Origin: Stenotrophomonas sp. MMGLT7
GTDB taxonomy: Bacteria; Pseudomonadota; Gammaproteobacteria; Xanthomonadales; Xanthomonadaceae
Assembly: GCF_021168555.1 (NCBI RefSeq)
Contig: NZ_JAJOZS010000004.1
Span: 186,001 to 250,000 of the forward strand
Direction: 5' to 3'
DNA length: 64,000 nucleotides
In this document: positions 21,870 through 30,448 of the stretch, piece by piece
Numbering within the stretch: position 1 is the first letter of the stretch
How the letters are laid out: every line of letters starts with the position of its first letter
The notes under the pieces: generated by a model
What the model was told of the DNA's origin: nothing
The model's database searches: none
Seen by the model: only the letters and a program-made list of their open reading frames with translations
Translations under genes and position numbers: made by a program

Positions 21870-21878
21870 TTATCCACA
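21870..21878 (+). promoter_or_regulatory. Consensus DnaA box upstream of mraZ
   Basis: TTATCCACA matches the strongest DnaA-box consensus exactly and lies about 180 bp upstream of mraZ, just behind the candidate promoter. Only one box was found, so this is not an origin; a regulatory role is an inference. Confidence 0.45.
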
Positions 21879-22014
21879 AGTTGCTGTTTCGTCTCATATT
21901 TTGAGATTGAACAGGGATTCAGCACTGTGCAGGGGACGTTAAGGCCGCGCCTCCGGGGATCCGGCCCGCGCCCGGTTCCCGCCACGCGGCGCGCGAAAGG
22001 TCCAGAATCGCCGC

Positions 22015-22770
22015 ATGTGCCTGCTCGCCCTCGCCTGGAAATCCCACCCGCGCTGGCGCCTGCTGATGGCCGGCAACCGCGACGAGTTCCACGCCCGCCC
22101 CAGCGCGCCGCTGCAGCGCTGGCAAGCGCCGGCCCAGCGGCTGCTGGCCGGTCGCGACCTGCGCTCGGGCGGCACCTGGATGGGACTGGCCGACGACGGC
22201 CGCGCCGCCGTGGTCACCAATGTGCGCGACCCGATGGCCAGCACTTCCGGCCCCTCGCGCGGCCGGTTGGTGGCCGACTACCTGGCCGCCGGGCTGCCGG
22301 CCGCGGCCGGCGTCGCCGGACTGGAAACCGCCGCCGCGGCGTATCCGCCGTTCAACCTGGTCCTGGCCGATGGCGGGGAATGCCGCTTCCTGGGCAACCA
22401 TCCACACCACGCGCAGGCGCTGGACGCCGGCGTCCACGCCCTCTCCAATGGCCCGCTGGATGCGCCGTGGCCCAAGTCGCGGCACCTGGCCGCCGCCCTG
22501 CGCCGCTGGCTGGACGCCGGCCAGACCGGGTTCGAGCCGATCTGGCGGGCACTGGCCGACGAAACCCGGGCCGCCGACGCCGACCTGCCCGACACCGGGG
22601 TGGGCCTGGAGCTGGAACGGCGGCTGTCGCCCGCCTTCATCCGCGGCCACGACTACGGCACCCGCGCCAGCACCGTGCTGGCGGTGGACCACGAGGGCCA
22701 CGGCTGGATCCACGAGCGCCGCTACGGACCGGACGGCGTGTTCCTCGGCCAGACGCGGCTGGAGATATGA
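22015..22770 (+). CDS. NRDE-family (TANGO2-like, DUF833) protein
   Basis: A 251-residue protein with the family-defining start MCLLALAWKSHPRWRLLMAGNRDEFHARP: a Cys at position 2, which could become the N-terminal nucleophile after Met removal, and the NRDE motif at about 21-24. The later GGTWMGLADDGRAAVVTN block is also typical. Family members occur widely and their biochemical role is not settled (haem trafficking and acyl-CoA metabolism have been proposed for TANGO2). It is transcribed away from the dcw cluster and shows no operon partner. Confidence 0.8.
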   Translation: MCLLALAWKSHPRWRLLMAGNRDEFHARPSAPLQRWQAPAQRLLAGRDLRSGGTWMGLADDGRAAVVTNVRDPMASTSGPSRGRLVADYLAAGLPAAAGVAGLETAAAAYPPFNLVLADGGECRFLGNHPHHAQALDAGVHALSNGPLDAPWPKSRHLAAALRRWLDAGQTGFEPIWRALADETRAADADLPDTGVGLELERRLSPAFIRGHDYGTRASTVLAVDHEGHGWIHERRYGPDGVFLGQTRLEI

Positions 22771-23019
22771 GCCGATCCCGCCTGCCCGCGAATCCGCGCG
22801 AACCGTAGGCCGAGGCCACGCCGCCGGCGCCCACGGATCCGGACACTGCGCGCAGCCCGTCCGCGGCCGATCCACGTTGCCATCCGATTGCCTCCAGGCT
22901 GACGACGCGCGCCGTCGTCGCATTCCACCCGTTGCGTACCATCTGCTAACGTCGCCGCGCACCTCCACGGCAGCGCATCCGCCGGCCGGCCTCTCCCCAC
23001 GCCACGCATCGGGCTCCCC

Positions 23020-24243
23020 ATGTCGTCATCCCCGCCGCCCCAGGGTGCGCTTTCGAACAACAGGCTGCTGCTGATCTGCGGGACGGGCTGGCTGTTCGAC
23101 GCGATGGACGTGGGACTGCTGTCCTTCGTGCTGGCGGCCTTGCGCCAGGAATGGGGGCTCAGCGCCGCGCAGCTGGGATTGATCGGCGGGGTGAACTCGA
23201 TCGGCATGGCGGTGGGCGCCTTCGTCTTCGGCCTGTATGCCGACAGGAAGGGGCGCAAGTCGGCGTTCATGCTCACGCTGCTGCTGTTCAGTATCGCCAG
23301 CGGCCTGAGCGCGTTTGCGTGGGGGCTGGGCAGCCTGCTGGTGCTGCGCTTCCTGATCGGCATGGGCCTGGGCGGCGAACTGCCGGTGGCCTCGACGCTG
23401 GTCAGCGAGAGCGTCGCGGCCGAGGTGCGCGGCCGCGTGGTGGTGCTGCTGGAGAGCTTCTGGGCGCTGGGCTGGCTGCTGGCGGCGCTGATCGCCTACT
23501 TCCTCATCCCGCTGCCCGGCTTCGGCTGGCGCGGGGCGATGCTGCTGTGCGCGCTGCCGGCGCTCTATGCGCTGTACCTGCGCCGCCGGCTTCCCGATTC
23601 GCCGCACTACGCCGGCCTGAGCACGGACGAGAGGAAAACCTCGTTCTCCGGCAAGGTCGCCCTGCTGTGGAGCCGGGAATTCCGGCGCAGCAGCGCGATG
23701 CTGTGGATCGTGTGGTTCTGCGTGGTGTTTTCCTACTACGGCATGTTCCTGTGGCTGCCCAGCGTGCTGATGATGAAGGGATTCGGCATGGTGCAGAGCT
23801 TCGGCTACGTGCTGGTGATGACGCTGGCGCAGCTGCCGGGATACCTGTCGGTGGCCTGGCTGATCGAGCGCGTCGGGCGGCGCTGGGTGCTGGCGGTCTA
23901 CCTGCTGGGGACGCTGGTCAGCGCCGGCCTGTTCGGCATCGCCGACTCGGTGGCGCAGCTGCTGGTGTCCGGCTGCCTGCTGTCGTTCTTCAACCTCGGC
24001 GCCTGGGGCGCGCTGTACGCCTACACCCCGGAGCAGTACCCGACCCGGGCCAGGGCCACCGGTGCCGGCGTCGCCGCCGCGATCGGCCGCATCGGCGGCA
24101 TCTTCGGCCCGCTGACGGTGGGCTGGCTGGCCTCGGCCGGGGTATCGATCGCCGTCATCTTCGCGGTATTCGCCATGGCGATCCTGCTGGCGGTGATCGC
24201 GATCGCGACGCTGGGCAAGGAAACCAAACAGACCGCCCTGTAG
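23020..24243 (+). CDS. MFS transporter (sugar/aromatic-acid porter type)
   Basis: A 407-residue inner-membrane permease with about twelve membrane segments. The N-terminal half shows GWLFDAMDVGLLSFVLAAL, the loop 2-3 motif GLYADRKGRKSA and the helix-4 arginine region LRFLIGMGLGGELPVASTL, followed by ESVAAEVRGRVVVLLES. These resemble the sugar-porter/AAHS branch that includes nicotinate and aromatic-acid permeases such as NiaP. The substrate cannot be read from sequence. No metabolic gene adjoins it. A 68-bp palindrome lies directly after the stop. Confidence 0.8.
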   Translation: MSSSPPPQGALSNNRLLLICGTGWLFDAMDVGLLSFVLAALRQEWGLSAAQLGLIGGVNSIGMAVGAFVFGLYADRKGRKSAFMLTLLLFSIASGLSAFAWGLGSLLVLRFLIGMGLGGELPVASTLVSESVAAEVRGRVVVLLESFWALGWLLAALIAYFLIPLPGFGWRGAMLLCALPALYALYLRRRLPDSPHYAGLSTDERKTSFSGKVALLWSREFRRSSAMLWIVWFCVVFSYYGMFLWLPSVLMMKGFGMVQSFGYVLVMTLAQLPGYLSVAWLIERVGRRWVLAVYLLGTLVSAGLFGIADSVAQLLVSGCLLSFFNLGAWGALYAYTPEQYPTRARATGAGVAAAIGRIGGIFGPLTVGWLASAGVSIAVIFAVFAMAILLAVIAIATLGKETKQTAL

Positions 24244-24265
24244 AAGCGCCCCGTAGGAGCGACTT

Positions 24266-24333
24266 GTAGGAGCGACTTCAGTCGCGATGGGGCTTTGCCG
24301 GTAGAGCCCCATCGCGACTGAAGTCGCTCCTAC
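24266..24333. repeat. 68-bp palindromic repeat, copy 1
   Basis: A perfect 29-bp stem beginning GTAGGAGCGACTTCAGTCGC around a 10-nt loop. It lies 22 bp after the MFS stop and belongs to the REP-like palindromes common in pseudomonads and xanthomonads. Copies of identical 68-bp length occur at 31969 and 57291. Confidence 0.9.
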
Positions 24334-24397
24334 AACGGCATGCATACGCAGATGCGTACAACACCCCGATGCCACCCTGGACGCCGTCTGGAGCAGA

Positions 24398-24418
24398 GCC
24401 CCCTTTGGTAAAGGGGGC
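24398..24418. other. Short hairpin (GCCCCCTTT / AAAGGGGGC)
   Basis: A 9-bp perfect stem with a 3-nt loop in the 24334-24460 spacer between the MFS gene and rnpB. It could serve as a bidirectional terminator; no other content is visible in this spacer. Confidence 0.4.
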
Positions 24419-24460
24419 GCGGCAATAGCCGCGGGGATTCGGAAGGCGATGAGCCTGGGG

Positions 24461-24516
24461 CCCGAAGTTTGCTGCGCAAACTTTGGGAGCTTCTTCGCGC
24501 AGCGCGCGAAGAAGCT
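24461..24516 (-). terminator. Tandem hairpins downstream of rnpB
   Basis: Read from rnpB, a 13-bp perfect stem (AGCTTCTTCGCGC / GCGCGAAGAAGCT, 24488-24516) is followed at once by a second hairpin with AAGTTTGC / GCAAACTT arms. There is no clear T run. It probably ends or trims the RNase P RNA precursor. Confidence 0.5.
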
Positions 24517-24520
24517 AGGC

Positions 24521-24954
24521 GGCGGAGCCGGCCTGTAAGCCGGGTTCTGTCGTGGACAGTCATTCCTCTAGGCGCATCGTCACCGATACGCTCGAGCAAC
24601 CTACCCGGACCCGACGCGGGCCACGTCATGAGGTCCCTATTTGGTCTTGCTCCAGGTGGGGTTTGCCGTGCCGGCCTGTTACCAGGCTCGCGGTGCGCTC
24701 TTACCGCACCATTTCACCCTTACCTGCCCCTCGCCACCCCTTTGCGGCCTTCCCTGCGACGACGTGGCCGATGCGTGCATCGGCATGGTCACGGCCGCAG
24801 GCCGCAAAGGGGTGGCGAGGGACATAGGCGGTATCTTTCTGTTGCACTTTCCGTCGGCTCGCGCCGCCCAGGCGTTACCTGGCACCTTGCCCTGTGGAGC
24901 CCGGACTTTCCTCGGCACCCTTGCAGGTGACGCGACTGTCCGGCCGACTCCGCC
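24521..24954 (-). ncRNA. rnpB: RNase P RNA, bacterial type A
   Basis: Catalytic RNA that matures tRNA 5' ends. Conserved blocks read on the minus strand include GGACAGTCGCG near the 5' end, GAGGAAAGTCCGGGCTCCA (CR I), GGTGCCAGGTAACGCCTGG, CAGAAAGATACCGCC, GGTAAGGGTGAAATGGTGCG, AGCAAGACCAAATAGGGA and GACTGTCCACGACAGAACCC near the 3' end. The outer P1 helix pairs GGCGGAGTCGGCC (5') with GGCCGGCTCCGCC (3'), which sets both ends to within a few bases. The P12 region is unusually long: 24728-24749 pairs perfectly over 22 bp with 24800-24821, with a further 50-nt loop. The gene is divergent from the alcohol dehydrogenase gene at 25052. Confidence 0.95.
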
Positions 24955-25051
24955 GCGCACATTGTCCCACACCCGGCGCCCGATGCAGCGGCGGCGAAAC
25001 CTGCACGCCTTCGTCACTCCACTTCTGGTTCAGGGGACTATATTCGACCGC

Positions 25052-26035
25052 ATGAAAGCGATGCTGCTGCGTCAACAGGGACAGCCGCTGGAAGCGGCCG
25101 AACTGCCGGACCCGACGCCCGGCCCCGGCGAGGTCCTGATCGAGGTCGCCGCCTGCGGGGTCTGCCGCACCGACCTGCACGTGGTCGATGGCGACCTGCA
25201 CCACCCCCGGCTGCCGCTGGTGCCGGGCCACGAGATCGTCGGCCACGTCAAGGCCCTGGGCGAGGGCGTGGACACGTTCCAGGTCGGCCAGCGCGTGGGG
25301 GTGGGCTGGCTCGGACATACCTGCGGCCACTGCGAGTACTGCCTGGAAGGCCGCGAGAACCTGTGCGATGCCCCCGGCTTCACCGGCTATACCCGGAACG
25401 GCGGCTTCGCCGAGTTGACCGTGGCCGAGGCGCGCTACACCTACCCGATGCCCGAAGGCGGCGACGACGCGGAGATGGCGCCGCTGTTGTGCGCCGGCCT
25501 GATCGGCTGGCGTTCGCTGGTGATCTCCGGCGAAGGCAAGCGCCTGGGTTTCTACGGCTTCGGCGCCGCCGCGCACCTGATCGCGCAGGTGGCACGCTGG
25601 CAGGGTCGCCAGGTGCATGCCTTCACCCGCCCCGGCGATGCGGCCGCGCAGGCGTTCGCGCTGTCGCTGGGCGCCACCTCGGCGGGCCCGTCGGACGTGC
25701 CTTCGCCGCAGCCGCTGGACGCGGCCATCATCTTCGCACCGGTCGGCGACCTGGTGCCGACAGCGCTGCAGTCGGTGCGCAAGGGCGGCCGCGTGGTCTG
25801 CGCCGGCATCTACATGAGCGACATCCCCTCGTTCCCGTACAGCCTGCTGTGGGAGGAACGGCAACTGGTCTCGGTGGCCAACCTGACCCGCAAGGACGCG
25901 CACGACTTCCTCGCGCTGGTGCCCGAGGTCGGCCTGCGCGCCAAGGTCACACGCTATCCGCTGGCACAGGCCAACCAGGCCCTGGCGGACCTGCGCGAAG
26001 GCCGGCTGACCGGCGCGGCGGTGCTGGTTCCGTAG
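25052..26035 (+). CDS. Zinc-dependent alcohol dehydrogenase (medium-chain family)
   Basis: A 327-residue NAD(P)-dependent oxidoreductase of the MDR superfamily. The catalytic zinc site is visible as Cys38 (ACGVCRTDLH), His60-Glu61 (VPGHEIVGHV) and Cys147; the structural zinc site as Cys91, 94, 97 and 105 (TCGHCEYCLEGRENLC). The cofactor domain follows (GFYGFGAAAHLIAQVARWQG), with the usual glycine loop altered to GFGAAAH. The ATG at 25052 gives the standard KAMLLR start. It resembles AdhA/AdhP-type enzymes acting on small alcohols or aldehydes, but the substrate is not determined by sequence. Confidence 0.85.
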   Translation: MKAMLLRQQGQPLEAAELPDPTPGPGEVLIEVAACGVCRTDLHVVDGDLHHPRLPLVPGHEIVGHVKALGEGVDTFQVGQRVGVGWLGHTCGHCEYCLEGRENLCDAPGFTGYTRNGGFAELTVAEARYTYPMPEGGDDAEMAPLLCAGLIGWRSLVISGEGKRLGFYGFGAAAHLIAQVARWQGRQVHAFTRPGDAAAQAFALSLGATSAGPSDVPSPQPLDAAIIFAPVGDLVPTALQSVRKGGRVVCAGIYMSDIPSFPYSLLWEERQLVSVANLTRKDAHDFLALVPEVGLRAKVTRYPLAQANQALADLREGRLTGAAVLVP

Positions 26036-26212
26036 GCCGGGGCAACGCCCCCCGGCGCCCCATGAAGACGCCGCCGGCCCGAACCGTAGCCCGGGCAAGC
26101 GAAGCGCGTCCGGGGCGCTCGCAATTCCGGGAACAGCCATGGGGGCCACGCCCGACCCACATGGAGCATCGCCGACCGCCGGCGCCGGCTTGCGCTACCG
26201 CAAGCGCCGCCA

Positions 26213-27037
26213 TCAGCCGCCGTAGAGCGCCTTGCGCGGCGCGCCGCTGATCTCCGCCGCCAGCTTGGCCGCGGTGGACGGCGGCAGGTGCTCGACGAGC
26301 CTGGCATAGAGGCGCCGGCCTTCGGCCACCTGCCCCTCGGCATCGTCCGCGGCCCCCTGCACCATCACCACGAATTCGCCCCGGCGCTGGTCCGCGTCGG
26401 CCTCCACCTGCGCCTGCAGCCCGGCCAGGGTGCCGTCGAGCACGGTCTCGAACAGCTTGGTCAGCTCACGCGCCAGCACCGCCGGGCGCTCGTCGCCGAA
26501 GGCCGCGCGCAGGTCGGCCAGCGACTCGGCGATGCGGTGCGAGGACTCGTAGAACACCAGCGTGCGCGTCTCCCCGGCCAGCCTGGCCAGCCGCTCGCGC
26601 CGCGCCGCGGGCCTGGCCGGCAGGAAGCCCTCGAAGGCGAAGCGGTCGCTCGGCAATCCGGCCACGCTCAGCGCCGCGATCGCCGCGCAGGCGCCGGGCA
26701 CCGGGCTGACCCTGACCCCGGCCGCGCGCGCGGCGCGCACCAGGCGGAAGCCGGGGTCGCTGACCAGCGGCGTGCCGGCGTCGCTGACCAGCGCCAGCGT
26801 CTCGCCGGCCAGCAGCCGCGCCACGATCTTCTGCGCCAGCGCCTCCTCGTTGTGCTCGTGCAGCGCGACCAGCGGCCGCTCGATGCCGAAATGCGACAGC
26901 AGCTGGCGGGTGTGGCGGGTGTCCTCGGCACACACCGCGTCGGCGCCGCGCAGGGTGTCCAGCGCACGCGGCGACAGGTCTGACAGGTTGCCGATGGGCG
27001 TGGCGACGACGAACAGCGTTGCGGGCGTGGCGGTCAA
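26213..27037 (-). CDS. rsmI: 16S rRNA (cytidine1402-2'-O)-methyltransferase RsmI
   Basis: Tetrapyrrole-methylase-fold enzyme that 2'-O-methylates C1402, the nucleotide whose base is methylated by RsmH. The 274-residue product has FVVATPIGNLSDLSPRAL, AEDTRHTRQLLSHFGI, SDAGTPLVSDPGF and PGACAAIAALSVAG, all diagnostic. The start is a TTG at 27037; an in-frame TGA five codons upstream excludes a longer form. It is divergent from the lpoA-like gene, 92 bp away; that pairing is common in proteobacteria. Confidence 0.93.
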   Translation of the reverse strand: MTATPATLFVVATPIGNLSDLSPRALDTLRGADAVCAEDTRHTRQLLSHFGIERPLVALHEHNEEALAQKIVARLLAGETLALVSDAGTPLVSDPGFRLVRAARAAGVRVSPVPGACAAIAALSVAGLPSDRFAFEGFLPARPAARRERLARLAGETRTLVFYESSHRIAESLADLRAAFGDERPAVLARELTKLFETVLDGTLAGLQAQVEADADQRRGEFVVMVQGAADDAEGQVAEGRRLYARLVEHLPPSTAAKLAAEISGAPRKALYGG

Positions 27038-27129
27038 TGCAGCGGCCTTTCATGGGGATTTCATGGTCGAGGGTAGAATCGTAGCGGTTTTCACCGGCCC
27101 GCCCCGCGGGCCCTTTCGACGGAAGCAAG

Positions 27130-28860
27130 ATGAACAAGCCATTGGCCAGGATCTGCTCGGTGTCGCTGCTGCTGTTGCTGTTTGCCGGCTGCGCCACCAC
27201 CAGTGTCACCCCGACCGCCTCGCCCGAGCAGTCGGCAGCGCTCGCGCTGCTGGCGCAGGGAAAACCTCGCGAGGCCGCGCAGCAACTGGAAGCGCAGGCC
27301 GCCGGCGCCAGCGGCGCCCAGCGCAGCCGCCTGCTCGCCGATGCCGCCTTCGCCTGGCACGAGGCCGGCGACGACGCCAAGGCGCAGGCGCTGCTGCCGC
27401 AGATCCAGCCGCGCCACCTGGCCGGCGCCCAGCGCGGCCGCTTCGGCCTGCTCAATGCCGAACTGGCGCTGGCCGCGCAGCAGCCTGCGCAGGCGCTGCA
27501 GGCGCTGGGTTCGAGCGCGCTGGACCTGCCGCAGGAACTGCAGCCGCGCTGGCACCTGGCGCGCGGGCAGGCGCTGGAGGCCAGTGGCGATGCCTTCGCC
27601 GCGGCCGGCGAGCGCGCCCAGGCCGACGCCGGCCTGGCCGGGGAGACGCGCAGCGAGAACCAGCGCGCGATCGTGCGCCTGCTGGCCTCGCTCGACGATG
27701 CCACCCTGAGCAGCCGCGCCGCCGCGCTGCCGGCCGGGGATCCGCTCTACAACTACGCCGGCCGCGGACTGATCAGCCGCGGCCTGCCGCTGCCGCGACC
27801 GTTCGATCGCGGCGAGCAGTGGAGCGTGGACACAAGCAAGCGCCCGCCGGCCGAGCGCGACGGCTACCGGCCGCCGGTGAAGATGGCGGTGCTGCTGCCG
27901 TTGAGCGGCAACCTGGCCGCCGCCGGCGCCTCGGTCCGCGACGGCCTGCTGGCCGGCTACTACGGCGAAGCCCGGCGCCGGCCGCAGGTCGACTTCTTCG
28001 ATACCGCCGGCACCGTGGCCGGCGCCAACGCCGCCTACGACCGGGCCGCCGCCAGCGGTGCCGACTTCGTGCTCGGCCCGCTCGGCCGCGACGAGGTCAG
28101 CGCGCTGTTCGCGCGCGGCCAGCTGCCGGTGCCGGTGCTGGCGCTCAACCGCCCGGCCGACGGCAGCGCGCCGCCCGCCGGCAGCGCCGGCTTCTCGCTG
28201 GCGCCGGAGGACGACGGCATCATGGCCGCCGAGTACCTGCTGGCGCGCGAGCGCCGCAACGTGCTGATCATCGGCAGCAACGACGACAGCGGCCGCCGTT
28301 CGGCCGCGGCGTTCCGCCAGCGCTTCAGCGAGCGCGGCGGCCAGATCGCCGGCAGCATCAGCGTCGGCGACGCGCTGGCCGACATCGGCTCCCAGCTTCG
28401 CGCCTACGCCGCCGCCGACTCGGTGTTCCTGGCGGTGCGCGGCCCGCAGGCGCGCATGCTGGCGCCGCAGCTGGCGCTGGCCGGGTTCGCCGGCAAGACC
28501 CGGGTGGGCACCTCGCAGCTGGTGCAGGGCACCGGCAACGCCGAGGAGGACATGCCGCTCGAGGGCATCGCGTTCCCCAGCGAGAGCTGGCCGTCCTACG
28601 GCGTCGGCGGCCTGCCCAGCGCCGGCACCCTGGCCACCACGCTGCCCACCGCACGCGGTGCGGCCAGCCGCCTGTTCGCCTTCGGCTACGACGCCTGGCT
28701 GATCACCGCCTACCTGGAGAAGCTGGCCGCCGGCAGCGACGGCGGCCTGCGCGGCGCCACCGGCACGCTGCACCTGGACGGCTTCGGCAACATCCTGCGC
28801 ACCCCGGCGTGGTCCACCTTCAGCGGCGGCCGGCCCCAGCCGATCGCCGGTGGCCACTGA
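27130..28860 (+). CDS. LpoA/LppC-type penicillin-binding protein activator lipoprotein
   Basis: Outer-membrane lipoprotein of the family that stimulates the bifunctional synthase PBP1A. The 576-residue product has a lipoprotein signal peptide with the lipobox LFAGC (Cys21), a helical TPR-like N-terminal half, and a C-terminal periplasmic-binding-fold domain ([22 protein letters not shown] to the end) characteristic of LppC/LpoA. It sits in the conserved order rsmI (divergent), lpoA, yraN. Its 3' end overlaps yraN by 11 bp. Confidence 0.85.
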   Translation: MNKPLARICSVSLLLLLFAGCATTSVTPTASPEQSAALALLAQGKPREAAQQLEAQAAGASGAQRSRLLADAAFAWHEAGDDAKAQALLPQIQPRHLAGAQRGRFGLLNAELALAAQQPAQALQALGSSALDLPQELQPRWHLARGQALEASGDAFAAAGERAQADAGLAGETRSENQRAIVRLLASLDDATLSSRAAALPAGDPLYNYAGRGLISRGLPLPRPFDRGEQWSVDTSKRPPAERDGYRPPVKMAVLLPLSGNLAAAGASVRDGLLAGYYGEARRRPQVDFFDTAGTVAGANAAYDRAAASGADFVLGPLGRDEVSALFARGQLPVPVLALNRPADGSAPPAGSAGFSLAPEDDGIMAAEYLLARERRNVLIIGSNDDSGRRSAAAFRQRFSERGGQIAGSISVGDALADIGSQLRAYAAADSVFLAVRGPQARMLAPQLALAGFAGKTRVGTSQLVQGTGNAEEDMPLEGIAFPSESWPSYGVGGLPSAGTLATTLPTARGAASRLFAFGYDAWLITAYLEKLAAGSDGGLRGATGTLHLDGFGNILRTPAWSTFSGGRPQPIAGGH

Positions 28861-29230
28861 GCGGCGCGAACGCGGCGCGGCGGTCGAAGCGGCCGCCGGC
28901 GCACTGCTGCAACGCGCCGGGCTGAAGCCGGTCGCCGCCAACGCCAGCTATCGCGGCGGCGAGCTGGACCTGGTGATGCTCGATCCCGGCGGCCGCGAAC
29001 CGGTGCTGGTGTTCGTCGAGGTGCGCTACCGCCGCAGCGATGCCTTCGGCGGCGGCGCGGCCTCGGTCGATGCCCGCAAGCGCCGCAAGCTGGTGCGTGC
29101 GGCGCAGCTGTTCCTGGCGACGCATCCGGCGCTGGCCGCCTCGCCGTGCCGCTTCGACGTGGTGGAGGCGGCCGGCGAGCCGCCGCGGCTGAACTGGATC
29201 AGGGACGCCTTTCGCGCGGACGAGTGCTGA
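28850..29230 (+). CDS. yraN: YraN family (UPF0102) nuclease-like protein
   Basis: A 126-residue protein with the restriction-endonuclease-like fold of UPF0102: [17 protein letters not shown], the putative acidic active-site segment [12 protein letters not shown], and [15 protein letters not shown]. The start is a GTG at 28850 inside the lpoA-like gene, implying coupled translation. The cellular role of the family is not established. Its stop lies 5 bp from the convergent stop of the gene at 29236. Confidence 0.85.
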   Translation: MATERRERGAAVEAAAGALLQRAGLKPVAANASYRGGELDLVMLDPGGREPVLVFVEVRYRRSDAFGGGAASVDARKRRKLVRAAQLFLATHPALAASPCRFDVVEAAGEPPRLNWIRDAFRADEC

Positions 29231-29235
29231 GCTAC

Positions 29236-30345
29236 TCACTCCTCCGGCGCGGCGGGCTCGGGCACGTTCGACGACGGGCATCCCGCATCCGCATCCACCG
29301 ACGGGCCTGAAGGCGGCGCGGCGGCGGCGGCGGGCGGCGCGATCTGGTAGGTCTTCTCCACCCGGCCGGTGGCGCTGTCGGCATTCACCAGCGCCGCACG
29401 CACCCAGATCACGCGATCGCCGACACGCCGGATATGGCCTCGGCGCAGGTGCGCACGCGGCGAGGCATGCTGCCCGCCGGCGCCGTCCGCGGCATCGGCC
29501 GCCCCGCGCACGGTCAGCTCGAGCACGCGGTAGCTGAAAAACGGCTGCTTGCCGGCACGCACGCGGTGCCGGTTGAGCGCTTCGGGCGGATCGACCGTCG
29601 CCGCCTGCACGTTCGCGCAGTTCAGCACGCAGCAGGTCTGGATCAGCATCGCCACTTCGTCGCGGCAGGAATGCACGATATCGGCGCGCAGGCGGGCGGT
29701 ATCGCGGCGGGCGGATTCCCATGCATGCCATTCCGGGAGCAGCGCGAACGGCGCCACGCGGAACTGGCGCAGCATGCCCGGCGCCACGCCCGCCTCGCGC
29801 AGCGGCTCGTTGACCAGCCGCGTCGGCAGATCGGCCTCGTCGGCGTGATAGAGGCTGACGTCGTTGTTGTAGGGAACGTATACCGCGCCGATCGGCAGCT
29901 TCCAGGTACGCTCGGCCGACACCCACGATACCGGTATCACCACCACGCCACCGGCCGGCTCGTCGAGAAAGCGCGCCGTATCCGGGAACGCCGAGGCCAC
30001 CGCCTCGTCCATGCTCAGGCACAGCGCGATGCGCCTGGAGGAGCGGACGCCGGGCAGCTTGTCGCCTCCCATGCCGTCCTCCAGGATCCACGGCGCCTCC
30101 AGGGCCACGACCGGATAGGGCAGGCGCGCCATGTCGATGTGGACCTGCCGCAGCTCGCCCAGGTCCAGCACGTCGGCGCAGTTGGGAAGCAGGAACTTGA
30201 CGCTCTGGTGGAGATACCCGGCGACGGCCTCGTGCGCCCGGCGGATCCCCGGCATGTCCGACTTGATGCGCGGGATCAGGGCATTGAGTTCGTCGAGCGC
30301 GTGCGCGGAGTAGTTGAGCAAGGCAGGGTGTCTTGACATTGTCAT
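29236..30345 (-). CDS. Unrecognised protein with C-terminal HASPRAHLRRGHIRR motif
   Basis: A 369-residue predicted cytoplasmic protein without signal peptide or membrane helix. I do not recognise the N-terminal 250 residues. The C-terminal part contains HASPRAHLRRGHIRRVGD, WVRAALVNA and GRVEKTYQI; as I recall, similar blocks end many uncharacterised phage- and plasmid-associated proteins of proteobacteria, suggesting horizontal origin. The last 40 residues are Ala/Pro-rich. The ATG at 30345 has GAGG five bases upstream. It is divergent from the MocR-type regulator gene across a 103-bp AT-rich gap with a good minus-strand promoter, so it is probably that regulator's target. Confidence 0.6.
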   Translation of the reverse strand: MTMSRHPALLNYSAHALDELNALIPRIKSDMPGIRRAHEAVAGYLHQSVKFLLPNCADVLDLGELRQVHIDMARLPYPVVALEAPWILEDGMGGDKLPGVRSSRRIALCLSMDEAVASAFPDTARFLDEPAGGVVVIPVSWVSAERTWKLPIGAVYVPYNNDVSLYHADEADLPTRLVNEPLREAGVAPGMLRQFRVAPFALLPEWHAWESARRDTARLRADIVHSCRDEVAMLIQTCCVLNCANVQAATVDPPEALNRHRVRAGKQPFFSYRVLELTVRGAADAADGAGGQHASPRAHLRRGHIRRVGDRVIWVRAALVNADSATGRVEKTYQIAPPAAAAAPPSGPSVDADAGCPSSNVPEPAAPEE

Positions 30346-30378
30346 GAAGACCTCGAACCTCCAGGGAAGCGATGGCCG

Positions 30379-30408
30379 ATTCTAGGAACCAAAAATCGAT
30401 ACAATCAA
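30379..30408 (-). promoter_or_regulatory. Candidate promoter of the unrecognised gene
   Basis: On the minus strand TTGATT (30408-30403) and TAGAAT (30384-30379) are 18 bp apart, placing a transcription start about 25 bp before the ATG at 30345. The -35 region overlaps the proximal GATACA repeat proposed as the MocR operator. TACAAT on the plus strand (30400-30405) may be the -10 of the divergent regulator gene. Confidence 0.5.
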
Positions 30409-30429
30409 AAAATTGAACTAGATACACTC
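30398..30429 (+). promoter_or_regulatory. Candidate MocR operator: GATACA direct repeats
   Basis: GATACAATC (30398) and GATACACTC (30421) are direct repeats starting 23 bp apart, about two helical turns. MocR/GabR-type regulators commonly bind two direct repeats in the divergent promoter region next to their own gene. Confidence 0.45.
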
Positions 30430-30448
30430 CCGGGTCCGGAGACAGCCG

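Noticed and set aside
21870-21878. Replication origin at the DnaA box
   Set aside because: Only a single box is present, without a cluster, and dnaA, dnaN or gyrB are not nearby.
17914-21942. A 1342-codon open frame on the plus strand
   Set aside because: It is wholly antisense to ftsI, ftsL, rsmH and mraZ, is His/Arg/Ala-rich without domains, and arises from high GC content; the minus-strand genes have clear family motifs.
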